A DNA stretch of 64,000 nt from Streptomyces sp. DH24 (lineage in GTDB: Bacteria; Actinomycetota; Actinomycetes; Streptomycetales; Streptomycetaceae), in NCBI RefSeq assembly GCF_029813775.1, contig NZ_JARVKW010000006.1:124001-188000 (forward strand), given 5' to 3'. Position 1 is the stretch's first letter. The number at the start of each line of letters is the position of its first letter. The notes beneath the pieces are model-generated. The model did no database searches. It was not told the DNA's origin and worked only from the letters and a program-made list of their open reading frames with translations. Below, one piece after another: positions 50,082-59,700 of the stretch. A program made the position numbers and the translations under genes.

Positions 50082-50340
50082 TTCGCGCCAGCGTCTCCTT
50101 CATGACGTCCTCGATCGGGATGCCGGCCGACCGGGTCGCCATGCGCTCGTCGATGAGGCGGTTGATCTCGCGCTCTTCCCATTCCTGGTACTTGCGGAGC
50201 ACCTCGATCGACACGATGGCGGCGACTTCTTTGCCTCGTCGCGTGATGACTGTGGGCGTGTCGTCGCGATCGGCGCGTTCGACGACCTCGGCCAAGTGTG
50301 CGCGGACGTCGCGGATGGACTCTGTGGGCATCTGTGTCAT
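50074..50340 (-). CDS. Phd/YefM-family antitoxin
   Basis: An 88-residue antitoxin: 'ESIRDVRAHLAEVVERADRD' then 'TPTVITRRGKEVAAIVSIEV' is the Phd/YefM DNA-binding fold, and the C-terminus wraps the toxin. It neutralises the RelE-type toxin encoded downstream and represses their promoter. ATG 50340 is preferred to the in-frame start 36 bases upstream, which reads through unlikely sequence. The toxin start lies inside its last codons. Confidence 0.92.
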   Translation of the reverse strand: MTQMPTESIRDVRAHLAEVVERADRDDTPTVITRRGKEVAAIVSIEVLRKYQEWEEREINRLIDERMATRSAGIPIEDVMKETLARSE

Positions 50341-50376
50341 ACGCTCAAGGGTACCGGATGTCTCATGTGTACACAA

Positions 50377-50650
50377 TGGCTACTGGTCTCGGAAACTCCA
50401 GGTCGTGCTGGATGATTTTCGCCGTGCTGGATGCGCGCTGGATGGGATCTCCAGAACCAGCATTTCCGCAGGTGAGAGCCTGTACTGAATGTTTCGGTTC
50501 AACGTGTGAGCGAGTGACGCAGCACGTAGCTGATCTTGCGACATCCAGGTCAGAGGGGTCTGCCCTGATGAGGGCAGACCCCTCTTTCGTTCCCGTGCCG
50601 ACTTGGTGTGACCTGTGAGCGAAGCGTCGGAGAGCCGGCCGCCTACCCGA
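50377..50650. other. Intergenic region with ychF-end duplicate, right of the toxin-antitoxin pair
   Basis: It holds the antitoxin promoter side, three copies of a GCTGGATG-type word, and the second copy of the ychF 3' end with terminator. No gene is seen. Confidence 0.5.
50492..50590 (+). repeat. Copy 2 of the ychF 3' end plus terminator
   Basis: TTTCGGTTCAACGTGTGAG repeats the end of ychF and keeps the coding pattern FRFNV-stop; CATCCAGGTCAGAGGGGTC and a 15-bp perfect hairpin (50552-50566 and 50571-50585 followed by TTTC) repeat the terminator. The two copies bracket the toxin-antitoxin pair like attachment-site arms. Confidence 0.75.
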
Positions 50651-52021
50651 TCAGCTCCCCTCCTCGTCTTCCTCGTACTCCTCGTGCTCCTCGCGCTCCT
50701 CGCCCCGTGCGGGGGGTGTGGTGGGGCGCTGCGGGCTGTGCGAGATGTCCCAGAAGTACTGGGGTGCCGTCCCGTTCTCGCTCGTCTCCCAGCAGCCTTG
50801 GTTCCGTTCGCCCGCGCCGCTCTCCGCCGCCCCAGGCGCGAACGTGCCCGCGCCCGCGTCGGCATCCGGATTCGCGGTCGGGTCGGTGAAGGGCGAGCCC
50901 TCGGGCCAGGGGGAGCGCGGCGACCAGGGGCCTGCGGCGTCCCCCTCGACCGAAGGGCCGTCCGCCGACTCTTCGCCCCCGTCCTCGTCGGGCCTCGTGA
51001 GGAGGGTCCGCCTGATCTCCTCGGCGGCCTCGTCCAGCCCGGCCGCTTCCAGGCTCCGCACCACACGGTGCACGAACACCGTGTATTCGTCCATGTCCGG
51101 CTTCAGGCCCACCGCCGCCAGCAACAGGAGCAGCCGGTCCGAAACCCCTACTTCCTCCTCGCGGTCGAACGCTCCACCTCCCTGCCCGTCCCACGACGGG
51201 CCCCCGACGGTCGCCTCGCTGCGCGCGCCCACGGGCGGGACGAGCAGGTGGCGGAAGAGTTCGGGCACCTCCTCGTCATTGGCCGCCGCAGCGATCTGGG
51301 CGAGCGGGCCGATCATGTCGACCGCCTTCTCGATGTCGTCCTCGTGACGGGCCAGCCACCACACCACCGCGCTGCCGGCGCTCTTGAGCACGTCGTCACC
51401 GAGGTAGCGCCGCTTGTTGCGCTCGTGCTGACGCTCGTACTCCCAGATCTCCTCGTCCTTGCGAAGGTCGTTCAGCTTCCGCAGGCGCTCGCGGTCGGCG
51501 GGGGAGAGGGTCAGAGTGACATCGGCCGCCATGGCCCTCACTCGTCCGCTCCGGTCCGGCAGCGGGACGCCCAGTTCCCCCTCCAGGAGATACCGCGCGA
51601 AGCTCGCCCGGTCGGGTTCCTCGCTGCGGACGACCTCCAGGGCCCGGCTGACGATCGAGGACACGGCGAGGGCCGGGGAGGCGCCGTCGGGCCGGTCGGG
51701 GACCGGCCTCCACCACACGGTGGCGGAGAAGAGGAAGTCGTAGCCGTCCGCCGCGCTAGGCAGCGCCGCGTCGATCACCCGCGTCTCCTGGTACGGCTGC
51801 TCCGTCGGGGCCGCGGGCGGTTCGGGTACCCCGGGTTCGAACGGGTCGGCCGGCGCGCGGCCACCGCTGAGGATTGTCATCACGAGCAGCAGGGAGCCCG
51901 AGGTCGTGACCATGGACATGAAGCCCCACAGCCACGCCGACCAGTGCAGGAGGTTTCCGACCAGAGCCGGTGCGAGGCCGCAGAGAGCGACGAACAGCAG
52001 GCTGGGGAAGCGGTGTCTCAT
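50651..52021 (-). CDS. Membrane protein of unknown function, third gene of the TIR operon
   Basis: A 456-residue protein not assigned to a named family. Two N-terminal hydrophobic helices (about 7-26 and 32-51) anchor it, and the rest is cytoplasmic or external. The segment 'YDFLFSATVWWRPVPDR' to about residue 240 has the strand/helix order of an SPFH/band-7 domain, with 'LKLNDLRKDEEIWEYER'-like helices, but this is my reading, not a search result. The C-terminal 100 residues are acidic, ending in a Glu-rich run. ATG 52021 overlaps the preceding stop by ATGA. In context it may be the membrane target or effector scaffold of the operon. Confidence 0.78.
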   Translation of the reverse strand: MRHRFPSLLFVALCGLAPALVGNLLHWSAWLWGFMSMVTTSGSLLLVMTILSGGRAPADPFEPGVPEPPAAPTEQPYQETRVIDAALPSAADGYDFLFSATVWWRPVPDRPDGASPALAVSSIVSRALEVVRSEEPDRASFARYLLEGELGVPLPDRSGRVRAMAADVTLTLSPADRERLRKLNDLRKDEEIWEYERQHERNKRRYLGDDVLKSAGSAVVWWLARHEDDIEKAVDMIGPLAQIAAAANDEEVPELFRHLLVPPVGARSEATVGGPSWDGQGGGAFDREEEVGVSDRLLLLLAAVGLKPDMDEYTVFVHRVVRSLEAAGLDEAAEEIRRTLLTRPDEDGGEESADGPSVEGDAAGPWSPRSPWPEGSPFTDPTANPDADAGAGTFAPGAAESGAGERNQGCWETSENGTAPQYFWDISHSPQRPTTPPARGEEREEHEEYEEDEEGS

Positions 52022-54003
52022 CGTGCCTCTTCCGTGGTCCGTGGTCCGGCGCCCGCACGCTCCGCACTCTCCGTGCGGGCGTACTGCGCGTGGTCGATGT
52101 ACTGCCAGAAGAGGGCGGCGACGGCCGCCCGGGAGGATTGGCGCGCGGCGCCCGCCCATTGGCAGGCGATGGCGTAGAGGCGATGGAGAGCGGCCGCTCG
52201 GCCGCGTGCCGAGCGGACCATCACCTCCAGCGCCATCTCCCGCGTACTGTCGCCCGCCACGGCCTGCAGCCAGCTGCTCACGAGCGGGGTCCAGAGTTCC
52301 GTCGGCGAATGGGAGAAGACCGTCTCCCATCCCAGGAAAAGGTCCGGCCAGGGCGGCGGGTCTGGTGCCCGGTCGCTCCCCAACAGCTCCGTGAGCAGCG
52401 AGAGATGGGGCTCCGCCCCGCGCGGCTCCCGACGCGTCCGGTCCCGCAGGCGATCGACCAGCAGCCGGTAGAGCCGACGGTCGCGTCCGGCGAGGCCGAG
52501 AAGTGCCTCCCGGGCCTCACGCGCCGCCTCCCCCTTCCGTACGGCGAGGTAGTGGAGCCGCACCATCGCCTGATCCGGGTGCGTCGCGGCGAGGCTCTGG
52601 CGGCAGGCGGCGGTCAGGACGCGGACGAGACCGTCCGACAAGTGGCCGGACCTCACGCACTCGTACATCCGCCTGCGGAACCATCCCCCGAACCTCTCGT
52701 GGCTGAGCCCGAGTTCGACAGCCGCCACGGATCGCGGGTCGCAGGACGCCCCGGTGGCGCTGTCCGCCCATCGGACCACAAGGTCGAAGAGGTGGTCGGG
52801 CCGTCCGACGGCCAGGGACCGCTCGCCGAAGCGAACGACGGCGTTCACCCGGTCGTCGGTGGTCAGACCGCGGAGCCCGGCGGCATGGCCGATCCAGTCC
52901 CTGAGGTCGTCGCGCATCCCGGGGAAGTTCGCCCAGAAGTACGCCCGTACCGCGTCGGCGTAGGCCAACCGCCCGAAGCGGAGCCGCCCGTCCGTGTCCC
53001 GCTCGATCCCGAGCGCCTTCAACCGCTCCCCGAAATCCGTCCGCGCGAGCTCGGGTGTCGCCTCTTCCTCGTGCCCCACCGTCCTCATCAGGCTGTGCCA
53101 CGCCTCGTAGACGGTGTCGGCGCGGGCCTCCTCGAACACCGCCGTCGCGAGCAGCAGGGCCCGCTCGGGCGCGGCGCGGACCGTGGCCACCTGTTGGCCC
53201 ACCTCGCCGGCACGGTCGGTCACCGCGTGCATCGCCTGGTCGAGCCATCCCGCGAAGTCGACGCCGAACCGGCCGCTGTCCCGCGCGGCCCTCACCAGCC
53301 TTGCCAGCCGCGCCAGTTCCCGCATGGGAGAGCGTTCGCACAGCCGCTGGAGGTCGGCACTCCGCAGGTCTGCGGGCCGGAAGACCATCCGGTCCATGCG
53401 GAGGTGCCGGGTGATGACGGCGAGGCCCCGGGGGCGTCCCAGCGTCACCGTGTGCGGTTCGAGGTCCGGTGCGTGAGCGTGCTCCATGCCCGACGGCAGG
53501 ACGACGACCATGTGGGCCATCGCCTCCTGGACCTGTGACCGGCACACGGCCAGGCGGCGCTGGGCCTTGGCGTAGGCCTCTTCGTCCGTGAAATCGGAGA
53601 GGTCGAGGAGGAAACGGTCTCCCTCACCGGGGCTGAGAGGGGCCTCGTCCTTGTCCGTGGCGGGAAGCTCCTCGAACCGGACCCCCTCCTCGTCGGCGCC
53701 CCCTTCCTCACCGAGCCCGTGCAGCAGCATGATCGCCGCGGCGCGCCGGCCGCTGCCCGGCGGAGCCTCCAGCAACACCACCGACCCGGGCTTCTCCAAG
53801 CGGTCGGCGGCGATGCGGTAGCCGAGCGGCGGAACGAACCGGTCGGCCAGGCGCACCCGGTCCTCGCGGACGATCCGGAGGGACTCGACCCCTTTGCGGA
53901 TCATCCAGTCCACGCCGGCCCCGTAAAAGACGTACTGGGACCCCACGCCGTTGTTCACCGGGCCACGCGGATCGTTGACGGTGACGTGGTCCCGCTCGGT
54001 CAT
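52018..54003 (-). CDS. P-loop-like protein of unknown family, second gene of the TIR operon
   Basis: A 661-residue protein I do not recognise by name. The N-terminus 'DPRGPVNNGVGSQYVFYGAG' resembles a motif in the preceding TIR protein. Then 'VVLLEAPPGSGRRAAAIMLL' looks like a degenerate Walker A (GSGRR instead of GSGKS/T), at about residue 77-96, and 'GDRFLLDLSDFTDEEAY' follows. The rest is a long alpha-helical solenoid with many Arg/Glu/Ala. I see no clear Walker B or winged helix. It is plausibly a STAND-like or signal-transducing hub. It overlaps the genes on both sides by four bases. Confidence 0.75.
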   Translation of the reverse strand: MTERDHVTVNDPRGPVNNGVGSQYVFYGAGVDWMIRKGVESLRIVREDRVRLADRFVPPLGYRIAADRLEKPGSVVLLEAPPGSGRRAAAIMLLHGLGEEGGADEEGVRFEELPATDKDEAPLSPGEGDRFLLDLSDFTDEEAYAKAQRRLAVCRSQVQEAMAHMVVVLPSGMEHAHAPDLEPHTVTLGRPRGLAVITRHLRMDRMVFRPADLRSADLQRLCERSPMRELARLARLVRAARDSGRFGVDFAGWLDQAMHAVTDRAGEVGQQVATVRAAPERALLLATAVFEEARADTVYEAWHSLMRTVGHEEEATPELARTDFGERLKALGIERDTDGRLRFGRLAYADAVRAYFWANFPGMRDDLRDWIGHAAGLRGLTTDDRVNAVVRFGERSLAVGRPDHLFDLVVRWADSATGASCDPRSVAAVELGLSHERFGGWFRRRMYECVRSGHLSDGLVRVLTAACRQSLAATHPDQAMVRLHYLAVRKGEAAREAREALLGLAGRDRRLYRLLVDRLRDRTRREPRGAEPHLSLLTELLGSDRAPDPPPWPDLFLGWETVFSHSPTELWTPLVSSWLQAVAGDSTREMALEVMVRSARGRAAALHRLYAIACQWAGAARQSSRAAVAALFWQYIDHAQYARTESAERAGAGPRTTEEAR

Positions 54004-54794
54004 CGTTCGTCGTCCGAACGTCGGCGCTCTCGCTCGAAGCGCTGGTGGACCGTACCGCTGTTGTCGCCCGCCGTGAACTGAACCCCGGTGTTGTCGCCCT
54101 GGAAGTGGGGAGCGTTGTACTGGTGGCCCCGACCGGTGTTCACGGGCGCCTGGGGCTCGTTGACGAAGGTGCCGGACAGGTCTCCGTTGAGGTTTCCGAT
54201 CCCGCCGCGGACGCGCTGCTCGACGTCACGTGCCCGCATCCTGCTGTGCCCGACGTCCTGAGCCGACTTCTTGCGGGACTTCGCCTCCGCCCGCTCCCGC
54301 GCCGCACGGGCGTCGCGGTCCACCGCGCCCAGCTCGGGCAGCAACCGGGCGAGGGTGTCACCGAGCGCCGTCAGGTCGGACTCGGCGTTGCGGTGGTCGA
54401 ACCGCTTGTACTGGCAGTCCGCCAGCTCCCGGAGGTCGTCCGGCAGTACGGCGCGGTCGATCCGCGTGGCCTTTCCGACGAGCACAGGGATCACCAGGAT
54501 CCCGCGGTCGAGCGCGGTCCGGATCTCACGGCGGGTCCAGTCCTGCTCGGATTCGAGGGCGGGGCGGTCGTCGACCCCCCGCACCTCCGCCCAGCGCGGG
54601 CCGATCACGGCGAGGAGTGCTTGGCACTCCTCCACTGCTTTGACCAGTTCCACCGGGAAGCGGTGTCCGAGTTCGATGGAGTTGCTGGCGAAGAAGATCC
54701 GCTCGCTGCCGAACCGCCGGGCGAGCTCCCGAGCGATCATGGTTGCCGCGGATTCCTCGTCGCCTGTGCGGTAGTTGACGAAGACGTCGGGCAT
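54000..54794 (-). CDS. TIR-domain protein, first gene of a three-gene operon
   Basis: A 264-residue protein. Residues 1-150 are a TIR domain: 'MPDVFVNYRTGDEESAATMI', 'FGSERIFFASNSIELG', 'CQALLAVIGPRWAEVRG', and 'EQDWTRREIRTALDRGI' with a candidate catalytic Glu at residue 90, then 'LVIPVLVGKATRI'. Bacterial TIR domains with this Glu often degrade NAD+ or make cyclic ADP-ribose variants. The rest is a charged helix and a Gly/Asn-rich tail 'NLNGDLSGTFVNEPQAPVNT' then 'GRGHQY', which resembles the N-terminus of the next protein. ATG 54794 has AAGGG ahead; its stop overlaps the next start (ATGA). Confidence 0.85.
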   Translation of the reverse strand: MPDVFVNYRTGDEESAATMIARELARRFGSERIFFASNSIELGHRFPVELVKAVEECQALLAVIGPRWAEVRGVDDRPALESEQDWTRREIRTALDRGILVIPVLVGKATRIDRAVLPDDLRELADCQYKRFDHRNAESDLTALGDTLARLLPELGAVDRDARAARERAEAKSRKKSAQDVGHSRMRARDVEQRVRGGIGNLNGDLSGTFVNEPQAPVNTGRGHQYNAPHFQGDNTGVQFTAGDNSGTVHQRFERERRRSDDER

Positions 54795-55098
54795 GAAGGT
54801 TCCCTTCGTGAGAGGAAGGCGGAAGTCGGGGGTGAATGCCGGTGCTGTGGAGCGGGGCTCCAAGGCCCCGGTCCACCCGGCCATGAGGTGCCGACCGTGT
54901 GACGGCATGGCGCGTTCACGGGAGGGCGTACGGATGGAGGTGCGCCGCCCGACGCGTCACTGATCGCGGGCCGACTGAAGAAGCCGGAGGCGCGGTACGA
55001 CGCGTCGGTAGTGATTCAGAGGGCCCGGTCCGGGATCGCGGCTTCGGAAGGCCGGAAGGGTCTCCGGGGGCCTGCGAGCCAGGTGGCTCGAACCCGTG
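54795..55098. other. Intergenic region between the XRE gene and the TIR operon
   Basis: No gene is seen. It should hold the TIR-operon promoter and the XRE-gene end. GC-rich hairpins (for example around 55,030-55,085) could serve as terminator. No clear operator repeat was found. Confidence 0.35.
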
Positions 55099-56343
55099 TC
55101 AGTCGTGCGCGGGGGCGAGTACCCGTGCCAGTGCCGGTTGCAGATCGCGTACGGCCCGGCTGCTCCGGAACCGGGAGAGTTCCCGCGCGAGACGCCGGAC
55201 GTCGCTGTTCACCGTCGCCGAGGGCAGGGCCGGCATCACCGCCAGGAGTTCCCCGGCGATCGTGCACGCGTGCTCGACCTCTCCGGAGGCGGCATGGGCC
55301 AAGGACCTGCGGAAGCCGTACCGGGCGCGGGTGCGCAGCGCGTGCGGCGGGAGGCGGCGGCACTCCCGGTCGAGGACCTCGGCGGCGGCCTTGGGACGAC
55401 CGAGGTCGTGCAGGCACCAGCCGGTCGTCATCGCCGCCGGATCGCCCACGTGGCTGGTGCCGATCACGGGTTCGGCGCTGCTGTGGGCGTCGTCGCTGTC
55501 GAGTAGTTCTCGCGCCCTGTCGAGGCTGCGGAGGCAGCCGCGTTCGTTACCGGCGATCGCGTGTCCCTGCGCCTCCCGCTGCGCCGCGAGACCCCGGATG
55601 CGCGGCGGGAGTCCCTCGCTCTGGGCCCGGCGGGCCAGGGCGACGGTGCCCGCGGCGTCCCCGTCGTAGAACGTGACCAGAGCGCGTCGCACGAGCGCGT
55701 AGGAACCGAGGTAGGGATCGCCCCCGGCGCGCGCCAGTTCGGCGGCCTCGGCGGTCCAGGCGAGCGCCGCGCCGTTGTCCCCGGCCTCCTGGGCCATCCA
55801 TCCCGTGAACTCCGCGAACCGCGACGCGAGCAGGAGCGCGGGGGCCCGGGTGGCGGACGGGGTGCCGGCGGCCAGCCCGGCGACCGTGCGCGTCTGCGTC
55901 TCCAGCAGGGGAAGCAGGACCTTCGGCGCGGTGGACTGGCCGAGCTTGCGCAGCTGGTCGAACTGCGTGCGGAAGGAGGGAAGGAGGGGGGCGGCGGCAG
56001 AGGACGCCTGACCACCGAGTTTCAGGCCGAGGTCGATCAGCGACCCGGTACCCGCCGCGAGGACCGCCCGGCGCCCGACGAGCCAAGGGCTTGGGGTGGC
56101 GGGGGTTTCGGCGGTGTCCGAGTCGGGTTCGGAGTGGACGACCAGGCGCTGCAGCTCGCCGTTCGCGCCGAGGAAGGCGTCACACCGCCGGGCCAGTTCG
56201 GGGGACGCGGAACGCTCCCCGCGCTCGACCTTGCTGAGGTACCCCTTGTCGTAGTTGAGCGCCACGGAGAACTCGGTCAGAGTCAGCCCCGCTTCCTGTC
56301 GTAAACGGCGAAGTTCCGGGCCGAAACGTAAAGTTGTGCTCAT
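55099..56343 (-). CDS. XRE-family regulator with C-terminal TPR-like region
   Basis: A 414-residue transcription regulator. The helix-turn-helix is at residues 5-65 ('ELRRLRQEAGLTLTEFSVAL', 'DKGYLSKVERGERSASPELA'). The rest is helical, with repeated patterns resembling tetratricopeptides ('AALAWTAEAAELARAGGDPY', 'ALVTFYDGDAAGTVALARRA'). An RRAVLAAGTG sequence in the linker looks like a twin-arginine signal but is internal, a common feature of this Streptomyces group. The ATG at 56343 has GGGGGAGG. It lies on the same strand upstream of the TIR operon and may control it. Confidence 0.88.
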   Translation of the reverse strand: MSTTLRFGPELRRLRQEAGLTLTEFSVALNYDKGYLSKVERGERSASPELARRCDAFLGANGELQRLVVHSEPDSDTAETPATPSPWLVGRRAVLAAGTGSLIDLGLKLGGQASSAAAPLLPSFRTQFDQLRKLGQSTAPKVLLPLLETQTRTVAGLAAGTPSATRAPALLLASRFAEFTGWMAQEAGDNGAALAWTAEAAELARAGGDPYLGSYALVRRALVTFYDGDAAGTVALARRAQSEGLPPRIRGLAAQREAQGHAIAGNERGCLRSLDRARELLDSDDAHSSAEPVIGTSHVGDPAAMTTGWCLHDLGRPKAAAEVLDRECRRLPPHALRTRARYGFRRSLAHAASGEVEHACTIAGELLAVMPALPSATVNSDVRRLARELSRFRSSRAVRDLQPALARVLAPAHD

Positions 56344-56710
56344 CGTCAACCTCCCCCTTGAACAGCGACCGCGAGAGCCCTGCGCCCTCACGAGGAACTT
56401 TTCGTTCGACGTTCACTGACCGGCACGAAGACCGACGGCGAACACCCGTTGTGACGGAGCCGTTTCGCTTCGCATCCGAGAATGAGTTTGACACGAGCTG
56501 CGTCTCAGGAATCGGGGTTCGGCGGTGTTGCCCGTTGCCTCTTGTGTTCTCCGTTGTTCTCCATCTGTTGCCGCCGTGCTCAGGCCCCTGCGGCGCGAGT
56601 GGCAACGGTGCTCGCCCCGAGCAGCTACTTTCCGGCCAAGGCCCGCAAGCGCGAGAAGCCGCCGCCGAGGCGAAGGCGGCAGGCGCGTACCCGGCATCCG
56701 TTCCGCCTGC
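56344..56710. other. Intergenic region upstream of the XRE gene
   Basis: No gene is seen. GC content is reduced between about 56,400 and 56,590, as expected for promoter DNA. A direct repeat of GAACG-type words (TTCGTTCGACGTTCACTGA near 56,400) lies 57-75 bp upstream of the XRE start and may be its operator. Confidence 0.45.
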
Positions 56711-59700
56711 TCACATGCACACTGGCTCGGTTGGCAGGTCGGCGAGGTAACGGGACCGTTCGGCATCGGTGAAGTCGCGGGCGAGAGCCCGGCAGATATT
56801 CCGGATGGCCTGAGCGGGATCGGGGAGCGTCACATTCCACAGGCGGACGGTGCTTGCCGTCTCGGTACTGCCGGGATCGGGTGTGGTGACGGAGACGCTC
56901 GCCAGGGTGTTCCCGTCCGGGCTGTATGCCACCGCTGACAGCACTCCGTCATGATCGGTGAGTTCGGCCCGCTGCTGACCCGTGGCCATGTCCCACAGCC
57001 GGATCCCGCTGCCGATGGAGTTGGAGGGATAGCTGGTGTCGGGGCTCTCCGTGGCGCCAACACTGGCGAGCGTGTTTCCGTCCGGGCTGAACGCCACCGA
57101 CGAAACCACCTTGTCGTTGCCGGCGAGGTCGGCCTGCTGCCGCCCTGTGGCCACGTCCCAGAGCCTCACCACTCCACCGGCGGCGTTCGTGATGGCGCCG
57201 GCGAGTGTGGTGCCGTCCGGGCTGAACGCCACCGACGACACCTCGCCGTGAGCGGTCAGAGCGGAGCCCTGTTGCCGGCCTGTGGCCACGTCCCACAACC
57301 GCACTGTCCGGTTGCCCGCGCTGGCGAGTGTGCTGCCGTCCGGGCTGAACGCCACCAAGTCCACCTGCGTCCCAGGCGGCTTTCCGTGGACGAGTGCGGC
57401 ACTGCGCTCTTTGCCGTGCGCCACGTCCCACAGCCGTACCCTGCCGTCCTGGCCTCCGCCGGCGAGTGTGGTGCCGTCCGGACTGAACGCAACGGACGTC
57501 ACGTTGTCGCCGGGACGCGGCAGGAGGCCACCTCGTTGCTCGCGTGTGGACACATCCCACAGCCGTATGCCCTCGTCGGCAACGGCGCCGGCGAGTGTGC
57601 TGCCGTCCGGGCTGAACGCCACCGAAGTGACGGGGCCGGTGCGGTCATCCAGGAGGCTGTTTTGGCGTCGGCCGGAAGCCAAGTCCCAGAGATGGACCGC
57701 GCTGGCGCCGGTACTGCCGCCGGCGAGCATGTTGCCGTCCGGGCTGAACCCGAGCGAGGACAGTGAGCCGTCGAGAGCGGAGAGGAAGCTGCCTGGTTGC
57801 TCGCCGACGTCCACGTTCCACAGTCGGACCGTGCCACCACCTCCACCGGCGAGCGTTTCACCGTCCGGGCTGAACGCCACGGAGGACACCGGACTGCCGT
57901 GTACGAGGGTGCTGCCCACTCGTCGGCCGGAAGCGACGTCCCACAGCTGTACCCTGCCGTCGTCACCGCCGCTGGCGAGTGTGGTGCCGTCCGGACTGAA
58001 CGCCACTGTCCGCACCTTGCCACCGGGGGGCAGAGGGTCATCCCGTTGCCGGCCGGAAGCCACGTCCCACAGCCGTACCCTGCCGTCCTCGCCTCCGCCG
58101 GCGAGGGTCTTGCCGTCCGGGCTGAACGCCACCGACGACACCTGGCCGCCGCGATGGGTGAGCGAGCGGTCCCGCTGGCGGCCCGTGGACACGTCCCACA
58201 GTCGTATTCTGCCGTCCTCGGGGGAGTCGGCGCTGGTGCTGGCAAGTACCTTCCCGTCCCTGCTGAAGGCCACGGACTGCACCTCGCCGTCGTGGGCGCC
58301 GGAGCTACCCCACCCCCTGCCTGAAGCCGTGTCCCAGAACCGCACTCCACCGCCCTGGCCGCCACTGGCGAGGGTCTCTCCGTCCGGACTGAACGCCACC
58401 GCCCAGACCCATCCCCCGTCGGTTGCCAGCTCGCGTCGCCACCGGCCCGCGGCCACGTCCCACAGCCGGACCCTGTCGTCGTCACCGCCGACGGCGAGGG
58501 TCTTGCCGTCCGGAGCGAACGCCACCGACCGCACCAGGCCCCTGTGAGAGGTGGGGAGACTTTCCTTCCGCTTGCCCGAAGCGACGTCCCACAGCAGCAC
58601 CTTGCCGTCCTCAGCGCCGACGGCGAGGGTCTTCCCGTCCGGACTGAACGCCACCGACTGCGCCTCACCGCCGTCCGTCCTGAGGAGATGGGCGAGACTG
58701 AGGTCGGCGGCGCGCAGGAGGCCGGCACGTGCTTCGACGGTGGGCGAGGTTCGGTATGCCTGGATCGCCATGAGGGAAGCGAGGTCGGGATCGGTGTCCA
58801 GCAGTGCCTGGGACTGCGCGGCGAGTTGCCGGGACTGTGCCTGGCGCTGCGCGTCGCGGGCTTCTTGACGCTGCCAGAGGGCCAGGCCGGTGCCGACGAG
58901 AGCGAGGGCCAGAAGTCCGGCCAGGAGAATGTTGAGGCGTCGCGTGCGGCGAACGACGGATTGCTGGCGGCGTTCGCTCGCGGTCAGGAAAGCGGTGATC
59001 TCGGCGGGAACCGAGCGTTGACGGGCCCAGTCCAGACCTTCTACGAGGGCGGTGCCGACGAGCAGGTCCGCGGGCAGACCGGTGCGGGCGTGACGATTGC
59101 ACAGTTCGGTTACCTGGCGCAGCCATGTCTGGAAGCGATGGTCGCGCGCCATCCATACACGCAGATCGCTCCAGTCGCGTATGAGCGCGTCGTGAATGAG
59201 TTCCGCGACGGGCTCGCCCGAGCGGCCGTCGGGGCCCGGTGTGGTGCTCGTGATGATGATGCGGTCACGGCTCAATGAGGCGATGACTTCGTCGAAGGCG
59301 GTACTCGGCGTGGATTCCGCGTCCTTGACGTCATGGGCGAGGATGCGCAGACGGGCAAGGGTGACTTGCTGACGGGTGGCCGGTATGGCACGGGTGTCGT
59401 CGGCGGGATGGACCAGCGCGGTGAGGACGCGCTGCGCGATGGGTCGGTGCCCGGCGGGCAGAGCGTTGATGGCGTTGTTGCACCAGGCGGTCAGAGTGCC
59501 GGTGACCTCGCCGATGCGCTGGTAGGCGTCGTGCGTGATACGGCCGTGGGTGCGACGTTCCCACAGGTCGGCCAGCGCGAGCTGAAGAGGGGGCAAGAGC
59601 GTGGCCGGCGTGCGGCCACGAGGGTCGGCGGCCCGGAAGTCTTCGACGATGCGCTCCGGCAGACCCGCCTCGAAGCGTGCGCCGGCGTCCTGCGCCGGCC

